Origin: Peptococcaceae bacterium
Lineage (GTDB): Bacteria > Bacillota > DSM-521 > Neomoorellales > Neomoorellaceae
Direction: 5' to 3'
Assembly (NCBI GenBank): GCA_003509545.1
Contig: DOLC01000057.1
Span: 1 to 33,328 of the forward strand
DNA length: 33,328 nt
A program made the translations under genes and the position numbers. The number at the start of each line of letters is the position of its first letter. Position 1 is the stretch's first letter. The notes under the pieces are model-generated. The model ran no database searches. It was not told the DNA's origin and saw only the letters and a program-made list of their open reading frames with translations. Of this stretch, positions 15,257-23,429 are shown in pieces.

Positions 15257-16749
15257 CACCATGTCCTCCAAGGAAGGCTAAATTTTAGCAACCCGTCCAC
15301 AAAGGGGGCGTTAAACAATCCCAGGGCTAGGATTCCGAGGCCCAGCAATAGAGTGGGCACAAGCATACTGGGGGCTAATTCCCATCCCCTCAGACTCCGG
15401 CCTTCTTCTGCCGGCGTCCCGAGGGAGGCTCCCGGGTCTTTTTTTAGATAGACATGCTCCAGCACCCGGAAGAAATAAATAGCGGTCAAAAGGCTGCTGA
15501 TTACCAGGATAACCGCATATATCCAGCTCCCCTTCTCTACGGCCCCCATCAATAAATACCACTTGCTGAAAAATCCGGCCGTCGGGGGCAACCCCACCAT
15601 GGAAAGGGAGGCCACCACCAGGGTGGCGGAGGTCAGGGGCATGGCCTTACTCATGCCGGCCATTTCAGATATCTTCCTCCTGCCCCACCAACTGCCGTTG
15701 CCGGCTACCATGAAGAGACATCCCTTGGCCACGGCATGGCTGAAGATGTGCAAGAGGGTTCCGGTAAGAGCGGCGGCATTGCCGATGGCTATACCCAAGG
15801 CGATGTAGCCCATCTGGGATACACTGGAATAAGCCAGCATACGGCCGAATTCCTTCTGGGCTATGGCCATGACCGATCCTACTATAATTCCCGCCGCGGC
15901 CAGCCAGCCTACTACGTCCAGTACCTGCAGGACGGGGCCGCCGGGTTTGAAAACAAAGTAAAGCAGCCGGTACAGGGCATAGGCGCTGACCTTACCCATT
16001 ACTCCGGCTATCAAAGGGGCGACCCCGGGAGGAGAGAGAGAATAAGCATCCGGCAACCAACCGTACAAGGGAAAAAGGGCCATTTTAATGCCCAGGCCCG
16101 TCACGATCAATGCAACGGCCAAGATGACGGGACGGGAACTCTGCAGGGAGGCTAGCAGATTGCCAAGATCGGCCATATTTAAAGAGCCGGTCACGGCATA
16201 GGTATAGCCCACACCGAGGAGGTATAGAGTGCCGGCGGCCGTCCCTACCAAAAGGTAACGGAAGCCGGCCACCACCCCTTGATGGCCTCCAAAGGCTATC
16301 AAGGCATAGGCCGCCAGGGAGGATATCTCCAGGAAAACATAAAGATTGAAAACGTCCCCCGTAGCCACTATCCCCAGCAGCCCGGCAAGGAGCAGGAGAT
16401 AAAGGGAGTAAAAATAGCCTTTTTCCCGGGGTTCCTTGCCTGCAAGAAAGGGAATACTGTAGAAGAAGACCAGGATACCGAATAATCCTACCAAGCTAGT
16501 GATAATTCCTGCCAGGGGATCCACTACGTACTCTATCCCCCAGGGCGGAGGCCATCCGCCGAAGTAATAATGCCAGGCCCCCTCCACCAAAGAATACCGT
16601 AGGGCGCTCAAGGCCCCCGTCAAAGAAACCATGAGGGAAACCAGGATTAGACAATAGGTCACGGCCAGCGACAACCTGGCCGTCAGGGGAACCAACAGAG
16701 CCGCCACCAAGGGCGCGACTACTATTAAGGCCGGGAATTGTTCCGTCAT
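15256..16749 (-). CDS. mrpD: First antiporter-like subunit (MrpD/MbhH type)
   Basis: A 497-residue membrane protein of the MrpD/NuoN family. The ion-path residues are intact: TM5 Glu in LYVFLEISSLAAYALIAFGG (E141), TM7 Lys in GLGIKMALFPLYGWLPDAYS (K222), TM8 Lys in GVMGKVSAYALYR (K253). Its position directly after mrpC, with an ATGA overlap, is that of MrpD and MbhH. It would exchange protons for sodium together with the small subunits. Confidence 0.9.
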   Translation of the reverse strand: MTEQFPALIVVAPLVAALLVPLTARLSLAVTYCLILVSLMVSLTGALSALRYSLVEGAWHYYFGGWPPPWGIEYVVDPLAGIITSLVGLFGILVFFYSIPFLAGKEPREKGYFYSLYLLLLAGLLGIVATGDVFNLYVFLEISSLAAYALIAFGGHQGVVAGFRYLLVGTAAGTLYLLGVGYTYAVTGSLNMADLGNLLASLQSSRPVILAVALIVTGLGIKMALFPLYGWLPDAYSLSPPGVAPLIAGVMGKVSAYALYRLLYFVFKPGGPVLQVLDVVGWLAAAGIIVGSVMAIAQKEFGRMLAYSSVSQMGYIALGIAIGNAAALTGTLLHIFSHAVAKGCLFMVAGNGSWWGRRKISEMAGMSKAMPLTSATLVVASLSMVGLPPTAGFFSKWYLLMGAVEKGSWIYAVILVISSLLTAIYFFRVLEHVYLKKDPGASLGTPAEEGRSLRGWELAPSMLVPTLLLGLGILALGLFNAPFVDGLLKFSLPWRTW

Positions 16750-17114
16750 TCGCGCATCCCCTTCAAAATCTCTGATTCCTCAAGGGTATGATAGTGCTTA
16801 AAAATCCTGTATATCATGGCCAGCCCCACGCCGGTGGTGGCCACTCCCACCACAATGGCCGTAAGCATAAGGGTATGGGGCAGGGGATTGGCATAGGCCG
16901 CCGCTTCACCGCCCTTGACCCCCCCGGGCAGAATGGGCGCCTTAGCTCCTACCTTTTGCCCCAGGTTAAGGAAAAAGGCTATGGTGGATACGGAAATTAC
17001 GTTTAGGGCCATGAGCTTCTTCAGCAAATTATCCTGGAAGGCAAGGCCGTACACCCCTACGACGAAAAGAACCGCGATCAGCCAGTAATTTAGATGCCCG
17101 GCAATGGCATCCAC
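16746..17114 (-). CDS. mrpC: MrpC/MbhG subunit (NuoK-like)
   Basis: A 122-residue protein with three hydrophobic segments, of the NuoK/MrpC family: VYGLAFQDNLLKKLMALNV and PHTLMLTAIVVGVATTGVGL (the NuoK-like LTaIVVgvat). A Gly/Ala-rich insertion (about 58-75) separates helices 2 and 3. The start is GTG at 17114, six bases after the mrpB stop with GGAGGAG upstream. It ends in an ATGA overlap with mrpD. Confidence 0.93.
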   Translation of the reverse strand: MDAIAGHLNYWLIAVLFVVGVYGLAFQDNLLKKLMALNVISVSTIAFFLNLGQKVGAKAPILPGGVKGGEAAAYANPLPHTLMLTAIVVGVATTGVGLAMIYRIFKHYHTLEESEILKGMRE

Positions 17115-17120
17115 AGTACC

Positions 17121-17546
17121 CTACTCCTCCCCACGCAGAAGATTAAAGATAACTACAAACACACCCATCACCGCCATGGTCACCCCGATCTCGATACCCA
17201 AGGTTCCCAAGGCCCGTACCTCAGCCTCGACCTCTCCCAGGGGGAGCACCCCGTAGTCCAGCATGTTGCCCCCCCAAGCCATGGTAAGCAGCCCTATGCC
17301 GGCATACATGAAGGTTCCCAAACAGGCAAAAACTACAGCCGCATCCCGTCCCAGGCCCCACCGGGGGTTCGGATCCTGCACCAGCTGCACCAATATTACA
17401 CTTACCGCTAAAACGACCCCGGCCTGGAACCCCCCACCCGGACTGTAGTGGCCGTGGACCAGGACATAAATTGCATAAACTAGATAAAAGGGAATTATGA
17501 GACGGACGCAGGTGTCGAGAATGGTGGTAGGACGGCTTTTGTTCAA
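17121..17546 (-). CDS. mrpB: MrpB/MbhF subunit
   Basis: A 141-residue, four-helix subunit of Mrp antiporters, with the family signature GHYSPGGGFQAGVVLAVSVI and an IGVTMAVMGVFVVIF end. The start is TTG at 17546 with AGGGGGAT just upstream. A 90-bp gap separates it from the MbhE-like gene, the largest in the front half of the operon; no promoter is obvious in it. Confidence 0.92.
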   Translation of the reverse strand: MNKSRPTTILDTCVRLIIPFYLVYAIYVLVHGHYSPGGGFQAGVVLAVSVILVQLVQDPNPRWGLGRDAAVVFACLGTFMYAGIGLLTMAWGGNMLDYGVLPLGEVEAEVRALGTLGIEIGVTMAVMGVFVVIFNLLRGEE

Positions 17547-17635
17547 TCTGGATCCCCCTTGCCCAATCCCAAAGCCTGGAGCTAATCTGCCCCCAGGGCC
17601 GACGCAGAGTAAGAAAAGCCTGCGGGCCTCGAAAC

Positions 17636-17923
17636 TCAGCGCTTTTTAAACTTGAAGGCCCCTTCCAGAAGGAGAAGGGTGGCTACGCCTGCGGTAAAAA
17701 CGACCACGGTTTCTCCCAAGGTGTCGTATCCGCGGTAGTCGGCCAACACGGCGGTCACCATGTTCGCGGCGCCGGTTTCCTTGTAGGCCTTCTCTATATA
17801 GCGGGGCGATACATGGGTGGCTGGCGGCGAATGGGGATCTCCCGTCGGCGGCAGATCAAGGGAAACATAGATGAAAAGCGCCGCCAGCAGCACCAGGCTA
17901 AGGTACCCCAACTTTCTCGTCAC
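17636..17923 (-). CDS. MbhE-like / MrpA C-terminal subunit
   Basis: A 95-residue protein with an N-terminal and a C-terminal membrane helix. The stretch TGAANMVTAVLADYRGYDTL followed by GETVVVFTAGVATLLLLEG is the signature of the last part of MrpA and of the separate MbhE subunit of archaeal membrane-bound hydrogenases. It starts with GTG overlapping the stop of the MbhD-like gene (GTGA). Confidence 0.87.
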   Translation of the reverse strand: MTRKLGYLSLVLLAALFIYVSLDLPPTGDPHSPPATHVSPRYIEKAYKETGAANMVTAVLADYRGYDTLGETVVVFTAGVATLLLLEGAFKFKKR

Positions 17924-18165
17924 GAAGACACCCTCCTCCTGGTGCGGTAGAGCACGGAGATATAAAATATGGTCGTTACTCCCCCAATGACAACCTCAAC
18001 AAAGGCCACGTCCGCGGCCATCATGAGGGTGTAAAGGACTGCGGCGGCAAAGCTGAACACGCTGAACATAATTACGGATACGAGAAGATCCTTGGCCCCC
18101 AAGGCCACCGCGGCGCTCAAAATCAACAATATCAAGAATACGGGTTCGAGCCACAGATAACCCAT
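17920..18165 (-). CDS. MbhD-like subunit (DUF4040 / MrpA C-terminal type)
   Basis: An 81-residue, three-helix protein (FLILLILSAAVALGAKDLLV, VIMFSVFSFAAAVLYTLMM, VAFVEVVIGGVTTIFYISVL). The DVAFVEVVIGG motif and length fit DUF4040/MbhD, which is fused inside MrpA in classical Mrp systems and is related to NuoJ. Separate MbhD and MbhE genes make this the split, Mbh-like arrangement. It starts a few bases after the mrpG stop. Confidence 0.88.
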   Translation of the reverse strand: MGYLWLEPVFLILLILSAAVALGAKDLLVSVIMFSVFSFAAAVLYTLMMAADVAFVEVVIGGVTTIFYISVLYRTRRRVSS

Positions 18166-18170
18166 TCGAT

Positions 18171-18474
18171 CTAACCTTCCTCCTTCATCCAGGGCTTAAG
18201 CCCCACTTTCCACGCCGCCCGGCTCAGGGCGTGGGTTGCGGTGGGATTGGCCAAAAGGATGAAAGCCCATATGATTAAAATCTTTAGGCTCACCAAATTA
18301 AAACCCTGGTAGATCATCAGGCCTATGAGGGAAAGTAGCATTCCCAAAGTATCACACTTTCCTGCGGCATGCACACGGGTATAGAAATCCGGCAGCCGCA
18401 GCAAACCGACGGCCCCCACGAAAAGAAAAAAATAGGCCCCCAATCAGAAAAAGGCCCGCCAGGAAGGTGCTCAC
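18171..18474 (-). CDS. mrpG: MrpG/MbhC subunit, with a one-base frameshift near the start
   Basis: The readable part after the shift, FVGAVGLLRLPDFYTRVHAA and GKCDTLGMLLSLIGL, is clear MrpG. The natural start is GTG at 18474, overlapping the mrpF stop as GTGA with GGAGGGG before it, giving VSTFLAGLFLIGGLFF in the first frame. A run of seven T on the coding strand (18432-18426) then throws the frame off: with six T the frame continues smoothly as GGLFFLFVGAVGLLR and yields 100 residues. Unshifted, it gives a truncated product of about 42 residues. A TTG at 18443 would give a 90-residue protein missing most of helix 1 and has no SD. This could be sequencing error, true mutation, or slippage on the T run. 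Confidence 0.88.
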
Positions 18475-18743
18475 CCCTCCAGATCCCCTTTCCGCTCGAA
18501 ATATTTGGCCACGATGAGATAACCCATGAAGCCCAGGGCCCCGTAGGCAATGGACATATCCACAAACATATCTATTTCGTCGGCCAAGAAACCGATAAAA
18601 AGGATCAAGAGTATCACGTCGGTGCCGATTACACCAAGGCCCACCATACGGTCAAAAATAGTGGGACCCTTTAACACCCGGTACAGCACCAGAAGAATTT
18701 TTAGGCTCAAGGCTACGAGCAGTCCCCAAAGTAAGTAAGTCAT
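18471..18743 (-). CDS. mrpF: MrpF/MbhB subunit
   Basis: A 90-residue, three-helix subunit with the family pattern RVLKGPTIFDRMVGLGVIGT and the acidic FLADEIDMFVDMSIAYGALG. The ATG at 18743 is chosen because AAGGAG stands about 11 bp upstream and the length then fits the family. An in-frame TTG at 18797 would overlap mrpE and add a charged, non-conserved leader. The stop overlaps the mrpG GTG. Confidence 0.92.
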   Translation of the reverse strand: MTYLLWGLLVALSLKILLVLYRVLKGPTIFDRMVGLGVIGTDVILLILFIGFLADEIDMFVDMSIAYGALGFMGYLIVAKYFERKGDLEG

Positions 18744-18786
18744 AATTAATAAACTCCTTTTCAAGCTTTTCCGCCCGACATACTCC

Positions 18787-19320
18787 TCAGCCCGCAAAAA
18801 TCCTCTCTATCCTGCGTATCATATCCCCTTCTCCTTCCGGCGGTTTCAAAGCCTCGGCGGAAGACCTTATGAGGGCGTGAACCAGAAATTCGTCTCCCTC
18901 GAGGTCTACAGTAACCGTCCCCGGAGTGAGGGTTATAGAATTACCCAGCAAAAAGTAGGCAATAGGAGTAGGGAAGTGTTTGCGGAAGGACACCAGTTGG
19001 GGATCGATCGGAAGGCGGGGATGGAGCACGACCCAGGCGATCTGAAAATTAGCAATCACTATCTGCCCCAGGAGCCAGGGGAAGTAAGCCAGCAGCCTCA
19101 GCCACGGCAGATCCCATGCCCCCCGCTGTTCCCTCGCACCGGGTTCCTTCTCCCAGGGCAGGATCAGCAACGACCACGTAAGGATGACCGCCCCAATAGA
19201 AGAGGCCGCTCCGATTATGAGGTACTTGGCCTGCATTTTGCCCGACAGAATCACCCAAAAAGCAAAGAGAACGAGACTGAGCAACACAAAGTGGACCAAT
19301 TTCGATTTCCCCTGAGCCAT
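18787..19320 (-). CDS. mrpE: MrpE/MbhA subunit
   Basis: A 177-residue first subunit of the operon. N-terminal helices (VHFVLLSLVLFAFWVILSG and YLIIGAASSIGAVILTWSLL) are followed by the conserved LGNSITLTPGTVTVDLEGDE and VHALIRSSAEAL of MrpE. The order E-F-G-(D)-(E)-B-C-D matches mbhABCDEFGH of archaeal membrane-bound hydrogenase clusters. The ATG has no strong SD nearby (GGAGG about 20 bp upstream). Confidence 0.93.
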   Translation of the reverse strand: MAQGKSKLVHFVLLSLVLFAFWVILSGKMQAKYLIIGAASSIGAVILTWSLLILPWEKEPGAREQRGAWDLPWLRLLAYFPWLLGQIVIANFQIAWVVLHPRLPIDPQLVSFRKHFPTPIAYFLLGNSITLTPGTVTVDLEGDEFLVHALIRSSAEALKPPEGEGDMIRRIERIFAG

Positions 19321-19379
19321 AACGTGCCCTGTTGAGGCCTCCCTGCATTATTCTGGGGCGGCATGTCCGGCCCCCTTAA

Positions 19380-19409
19380 ATTATCGAACTTAACTCCGGT
19401 TGTTGTCAA
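19380..19409 (-). promoter_or_regulatory. mrpE: Promoter of the Mrp-type operon
   Basis: On the minus strand a perfect -35 TTGACA (19409-19404) is followed after 18 bases by GATAAT (19385-19380), five of six to consensus. It lies about 60 bp before mrpE and just after the 19430 gene, so the operon has its own start. Confidence 0.7.
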
Positions 19410-19429
19410 GATTTGAAAAGGCTTATTTC

Positions 19430-19735
19430 TCATACGAGCTTTTCTTTAACCGAGTTCAGCTTTCCTTCCATGGTCACTTTTTTGTCTATCCGCTGGTCAA
19501 TGCTGATGTTGGTCACCACCCTTAGGGCTCCCTTCTCGAAGGGCAGTTCATGCATGCGGCGAAAGACTTCGAAGAGCACGTCTAGTTCACCCTCAATGAC
19601 CGTGGACATGGGAGTAAGCTGGTACTTAATTCCTTCTACCCCGCGCAAGAAGCGATGCAGCTCGGCCACATAGGAGCTTAAACTGGGGGATCCCGGGGCT
19701 CCTAAGGGTATCACCGTTATCTGGGCTACCGGCAT
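19430..19735 (-). CDS. MTH1187/YkoF-type thiamine-binding protein (DUF77)
   Basis: A 101-residue protein of the UPF0045/MTH1187 family, ferredoxin-like fold, thought to bind thiamine or its hydroxymethylpyrimidine part. Evidence: VAQITVIPLGAPGSPSLSSY at the start, LTPMSTVIEGELDVLFEVFR in the middle and VVTNISIDQRIDKK near the end. The ATG has AAGGAGCGAGGAG immediately upstream. No thiamine gene is adjacent; it lies alone between the leuS terminator and the Mrp promoter. Ligand is inferred from family. Confidence 0.88.
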   Translation of the reverse strand: MPVAQITVIPLGAPGSPSLSSYVAELHRFLRGVEGIKYQLTPMSTVIEGELDVLFEVFRRMHELPFEKGALRVVTNISIDQRIDKKVTMEGKLNSVKEKLV

Positions 19736-19801
19736 GCTCCTCGCTCCTTTCCCTTGTGGTGTCCGCCCGAAGGCCGTCTCCGGACCCCGTCCTCGGCGCG
19801 C

Positions 19802-19877
19802 AAAAACCTGGCCGGCCGGTGGGTTACCCTATCTGAGTACCCGCAGACCAAAGGGGTGAAACACCGGAGGCCGGCCG
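19802..19877 (-). terminator. leuS: Probable leuS terminator
   Basis: After the leuS stop on the minus strand, GGCCGGCCTCCGGTG (19876-19862) can pair with CACCGGCCGGCC (19821-19810), followed by AGGTTTTTG. The loop is long (about 40 bases) and the right arm is itself palindromic, so the exact fold is uncertain. Confidence 0.5.
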
Positions 19878-19881
19878 CTCC

Positions 19882-22380
19882 CTAGCCGCCCTGCCGGGTG
19901 GCGATGTTCACCAGTTTATCCGGTACTACCACGACCTTTAGAACTTGCTGTCCGGACAACAAAGAGGCAATCTTATCCCTCGAGAGGACTGCTTCCTTTA
20001 AATCTTCTTCTCGGAGGCCGGCCGGTACCTGGAGGCGATCCCGGACCTTGCCGTTAATTTGCACCACTATGGTCACTTCTTCCGTCTTTAGCGCCTGAGG
20101 ATCGTAGGTTGGCCAGCTTTCCAGGTGCACACTCCCCTCTTCCCCTATTCCCTGCCACATTTCCTCGGCGATATGGGGAGCAAAGGGAGCCAGCAGGGTG
20201 ACGAGGTTCTTCAACCCCATCTTAACCAGGGGCAGGTTCTGCTCCCCTTCTGGGACGTTATCCTGATAATGGTAAAAACCGTTCACCATCTCCATAATGG
20301 CGCTGATGGCGGTATTGAAATTAAAGCGCTCCTCGATATCCTCGGTGACCTTTTTAATGGTGGCATGGATGAGCCGGTACAATTCTCTGTCGGCCCGGCT
20401 GCCTAGCTTTATCTCCCCTTGGCCGGCCTCCACACCGCGTACTTTTCCGCTGTAGTTGTACACCAGCCGCCATACACGGTTTAAAAAGCGGTAACACCCC
20501 TCTACTCCATGATCGCTCCATTCCAGATCCCGCTCCGGGGGTGCGGCAAAGAGAATGAACAGGCGGGCCGTGTCGGCACCGTAGCGCTCGATGATATCCT
20601 CCGGGCTCACCACGTTGCCCTTGGACTTGGACATCTTGCCCCCGTCCTTCAGTACCATGCCCTGGGTCAGCAAGTTCTGGAAGGGTTCTTCCACCCCCAC
20701 CAGGCCGAAATCATACAGGGCCTTGGTGAAGAAACGGGCGTACATGAGGTGAAGAATAGCGTGTTCCACCCCGCCTATATACTGGTCCACGTTCATCCAG
20801 TAATCCACTTTATCCCGCTCAAAGGGGACTTCCCGGCTGTGGGGACTGGTGTAGCGCAGGAAATACCACGAGGAACAGACAAAGGTGTCCATAGTGTCCG
20901 TCTCCCGACGCGCGGGTTTCCCACAGGCGGGACAGGTGGTGTTAACGAAGTCGGGACAATCCTTTAGAGGGGATTCTCCGGTGGGCTTGAATTCCACCCC
21001 CTCCGGCAGAATCACCGGCAGATCTTCCTCGGGAACGGGCACGGTGCCGCACTGGTCGCAGTATATTATGGGGATGGGTGCCCCCCAATATCGCTGCCGC
21101 GAGATAAGCCAATCGCGAAGTTTGTAATTCACCCTGCGCTTGCCTATCCCCTTCTCTTCCAGGTAGCGGATGATCCTTTCCTTGCCCTCCTCGCTGGGCA
21201 GGCCGCTGAAGGGGCCGGAATCGACCATAATCCCCGGCTCCACATAAGCTTCCGCCATGGTGGCGGCGTCCAGCTCCCCCTCCGGGGGCCGGATTACCAC
21301 TTTCACCGGTAGCCCGTACTTGCGGGCAAAGGCCAAATCCCGCTCGTCGTGGGCAGGAACGCCCATAACGGCCCCGGTGCCGTACTCCATGAGGACGTAG
21401 TTGGCAATCCATATGGGTATTTTTTGCCCGTTGACGGGGTTAACAGCGTACGCTCCTATGAACAGGCCTTCCTTTTCCTTTTCCGTGGCCGTCCGGTCCA
21501 GCGCGCTCAAGTGCCGTGCGGCCTCAACAAACTCCCTCACCGGTCCCTCATAGGGGGTTCCCCGGGTCAGCTCCTCCACCAAGGGATGTTCGGGCGCCAG
21601 CACCATATAGGTAACGCCGAAAAGGGTGTCCGGCCGGGTGGTGAAAACCGGGATCTCCTGTCCGCTGCCCGCTACGGTAAAGACTACCTCAGCGCCCTCG
21701 CTCCTGCCGATCCAGTTTTCCTGCATCACCTTAACCTTCTCCGGCCACCCGGGCAGCTTCTTCAGATCTTGAAGCAGGCGTTCGGCATAGGCGGTAATAC
21801 GGAAAAACCACTGCTCCAGGTCCCGGTGGGTGACAGGCGTGCCGCACCGCTCGCAGGCTCCGCCTACTACTTGTTCGTTGGCCAGGACGGTGGCGCAAGA
21901 AGGGCACCAGTTGACGGCCGCCTTCTTCCGGTAGGCGAGGCCGTGCTTATACATCTGGAGAAAAAGCCACTGGGTCCACTTATAGTAGTTGGGATGGCAG
22001 GTGGCGATTTCCCGCTCCCAATCATAACTTATGCCCATGGCCATAAGCTGCCTGCGCATGTTGGCAATGTTGTTCCAAGTCCATTCCGCCGGGTGAATGC
22101 CGTGTTTAATGGCTGCGTTTTCCGCCGGCAGGCCAAAGGCATCCCATCCCATGGGGTGGAGGACGTTAAAGCCCCGCATCCGTTTGTAGCGGGCCACTAC
22201 ATCGCCGATGGAATAATTCCTGACATGCCCCATATGCAGGTTCCCGGACGGATAAGGGAACATCTCCAGGCAGTAAAACTTGGGCTTGCCCTCGTCTTCG
22301 GCCACTTTATAGAGCTCGTCGGCTTCCCAGCGGCGCTGCCACTTGGGCTCGATCTCCTTGAAGTTGTATCTGGCTTCCAT
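19882..22380 (-). CDS. leuS: Leucyl-tRNA synthetase
   Basis: Class I aminoacyl-tRNA synthetase charging tRNA-Leu. The 832 residues carry the HIGH-type motif in PYPSGNLHMGHVRNY (HMGH, 49-52), KMSKS at 582-586, the CP1 editing domain (FTTRPDTLFGVTYMVLAPEH, later MGVPAHDERDLAFARKYG), and Cys pairs of the zinc region (WCPSCATVL...CERCG). The ATG at 22380 is chosen: GAGGGG lies just upstream and MEARYNFKEIEPKWQ is the usual N-terminus. A longer open frame back to 22518 would add a Gly/Arg-rich, non-conserved leader overlapping rsfS. No T-box leader is present; it is read from the upstream operon. Confidence 0.97.
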   Translation of the reverse strand: MEARYNFKEIEPKWQRRWEADELYKVAEDEGKPKFYCLEMFPYPSGNLHMGHVRNYSIGDVVARYKRMRGFNVLHPMGWDAFGLPAENAAIKHGIHPAEWTWNNIANMRRQLMAMGISYDWEREIATCHPNYYKWTQWLFLQMYKHGLAYRKKAAVNWCPSCATVLANEQVVGGACERCGTPVTHRDLEQWFFRITAYAERLLQDLKKLPGWPEKVKVMQENWIGRSEGAEVVFTVAGSGQEIPVFTTRPDTLFGVTYMVLAPEHPLVEELTRGTPYEGPVREFVEAARHLSALDRTATEKEKEGLFIGAYAVNPVNGQKIPIWIANYVLMEYGTGAVMGVPAHDERDLAFARKYGLPVKVVIRPPEGELDAATMAEAYVEPGIMVDSGPFSGLPSEEGKERIIRYLEEKGIGKRRVNYKLRDWLISRQRYWGAPIPIIYCDQCGTVPVPEEDLPVILPEGVEFKPTGESPLKDCPDFVNTTCPACGKPARRETDTMDTFVCSSWYFLRYTSPHSREVPFERDKVDYWMNVDQYIGGVEHAILHLMYARFFTKALYDFGLVGVEEPFQNLLTQGMVLKDGGKMSKSKGNVVSPEDIIERYGADTARLFILFAAPPERDLEWSDHGVEGCYRFLNRVWRLVYNYSGKVRGVEAGQGEIKLGSRADRELYRLIHATIKKVTEDIEERFNFNTAISAIMEMVNGFYHYQDNVPEGEQNLPLVKMGLKNLVTLLAPFAPHIAEEMWQGIGEEGSVHLESWPTYDPQALKTEEVTIVVQINGKVRDRLQVPAGLREEDLKEAVLSRDKIASLLSGQQVLKVVVVPDKLVNIATRQGG

Positions 22381-22400
22381 GTCGCCCCTCTTCACCCCTT

Positions 22401-22748
22401 TTATGCTTCCAGCTCTACCAACTCTGCATCGGCCCAGAGGCGTTCCAGGTCGTAAAACCTCCGGTCTTCTTCCAAAAAGACGTGGACCACCACGCCCCCG
22501 AAATCCAACAGGACCCACCGCGCCGAGGTATATCCTTCCCGGCGCAAAAGCCGGCCACCGGCTTCGGCCACTTTATCTTCTATTTCTCTGGATATGGCCT
22601 GCACTTGGGTGGTGGAGGTGCCGTGGGTGATGACGAAGTAATCGGCTATTAAAGAAATTTTACGTATGTCCAGGATTACTACCTCCCGGCCCCTCTTGTC
22701 CTTGGCCGCCTGGGCGGCCACCCGGGCTACCCGCAGGGCGTCCGTCAA
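22401..22748 (-). CDS. rsfS: Ribosomal silencing factor RsfS
   Basis: A 115-residue factor that binds L14 and blocks subunit joining in poor conditions. Signature residues are present: DIRKISLIADYFVITHGTST and WVLLDFGGVVVHVFLEEDRR followed by FYDLERLW. The start is TTG at 22748 with AGGGGG about 10 bp upstream. It sits between yqeK and leuS with gaps under 25 bp, the usual Firmicute order nadD-yqeK-rsfS. Confidence 0.95.
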   Translation of the reverse strand: MTDALRVARVAAQAAKDKRGREVVILDIRKISLIADYFVITHGTSTTQVQAISREIEDKVAEAGGRLLRREGYTSARWVLLDFGGVVVHVFLEEDRRFYDLERLWADAELVELEA

Positions 22749-22764
22749 GCAAATAGAACCCCCT

Positions 22765-23322
22765 TTATCGATTGATTAGCAGATAGTTCCTGGCTTCTAT
22801 CGTAACGGGGTGGAGAAGCTGCCCCCTTCTTAACACATAAACAATACCGCTTTCCATGGTCTTTAACAGGGCGCGGTCCAGGTCTTCCTCCGCCATCCGC
22901 CGCAGGTCGTCCACACCGTAGTATTGCCTCCCCGGCTCGAGGGCATCCGCCAGATAGATTATCTTATCTATCAGGCTCATGTTCGGCGCGCCTGTGGTAT
23001 GCCGGCTTACGGCCTGCAGGATTTCTTCGTCCGCGATACCCACTTCCTCCCGTAAGAGCCAGGCCCCGACCGGGCCGTGCAGGAGGACCGGGACCCGTTT
23101 CTCCACGACATGGCTGATAAGGCCCGCCCTTTCCGCCCGGGCAATCAGTTCCTGCGGTGGCAGGTCCCGAGCATAATCGTGGAGCAATCCAGCCAGCCGG
23201 GCTTTTTCCACCGGCGCGCCGTGTCTGGCCGCCAGCCGGGCGGAATACTCGGCCACTCCCAGGCTGTGGCGGATACGCCCGGGAGAAAGCCTCCGAGCCA
23301 GCAGTCTGGCGTATTCCTCCAT
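22765..23322 (-). CDS. yqeK: YqeK-type HD-domain nucleotide hydrolase
   Basis: HD-superfamily protein; family members hydrolyse diadenosine tetraphosphate. The metal residues are in RHSLGVAEY, GLLHDYARDL (the HD pair), LLHGPVGAWLL and SRHTTGAPNMSLIDKIIYLA, followed by DALEPGR. The ATG at 23322 gives 185 residues, typical for the family, with GGGGAG nine bases upstream. An ATG at 23379 (AAGGAG 14 bases upstream) would add 19 residues and remains possible. It follows the nadD terminator hairpin. Confidence 0.9.
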   Translation of the reverse strand: MEEYARLLARRLSPGRIRHSLGVAEYSARLAARHGAPVEKARLAGLLHDYARDLPPQELIARAERAGLISHVVEKRVPVLLHGPVGAWLLREEVGIADEEILQAVSRHTTGAPNMSLIDKIIYLADALEPGRQYYGVDDLRRMAEEDLDRALLKTMESGIVYVLRRGQLLHPVTIEARNYLLINR

Positions 23323-23403
23323 GGCCGAATACTCCCCGTCCCCGGGGCAGAACTCCCCTGCTACTACCGGGTTAAGCATAATCCCCGGCGCCTCTCCTTG
23401 AAG

Positions 23404-23429
23404 AAAAACCCCCTATGGTCAATAGGAGG
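23404..23429 (-). terminator. nadD: Intrinsic terminator after nadD
   Basis: On the minus strand CCTCCTAT pairs with ATAGGGGG (one G-T pair) across a 5-base loop, then TTTTT (23408-23404). It begins directly at the nadD stop. It lies inside an apparent operon, so it probably attenuates rather than fully stops transcription into yqeK-rsfS-leuS. Confidence 0.65.

Noticed and set aside
22381..22400. T-box leader before leuS
   Set aside because: The gap to rsfS is only 20 bp, too short for any T-box element.
21349..22455. 368-codon open frame on the plus strand
   Set aside because: Antisense to leuS, no recognisable domain or SD; an effect of GC-rich third codon positions.
22381..22518. 46-residue N-terminal extension of LeuRS
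   Set aside because: It overlaps the rsfS coding region, is Gly/Arg-rich and not family-like, and the ATG at 22380 has a good SD.
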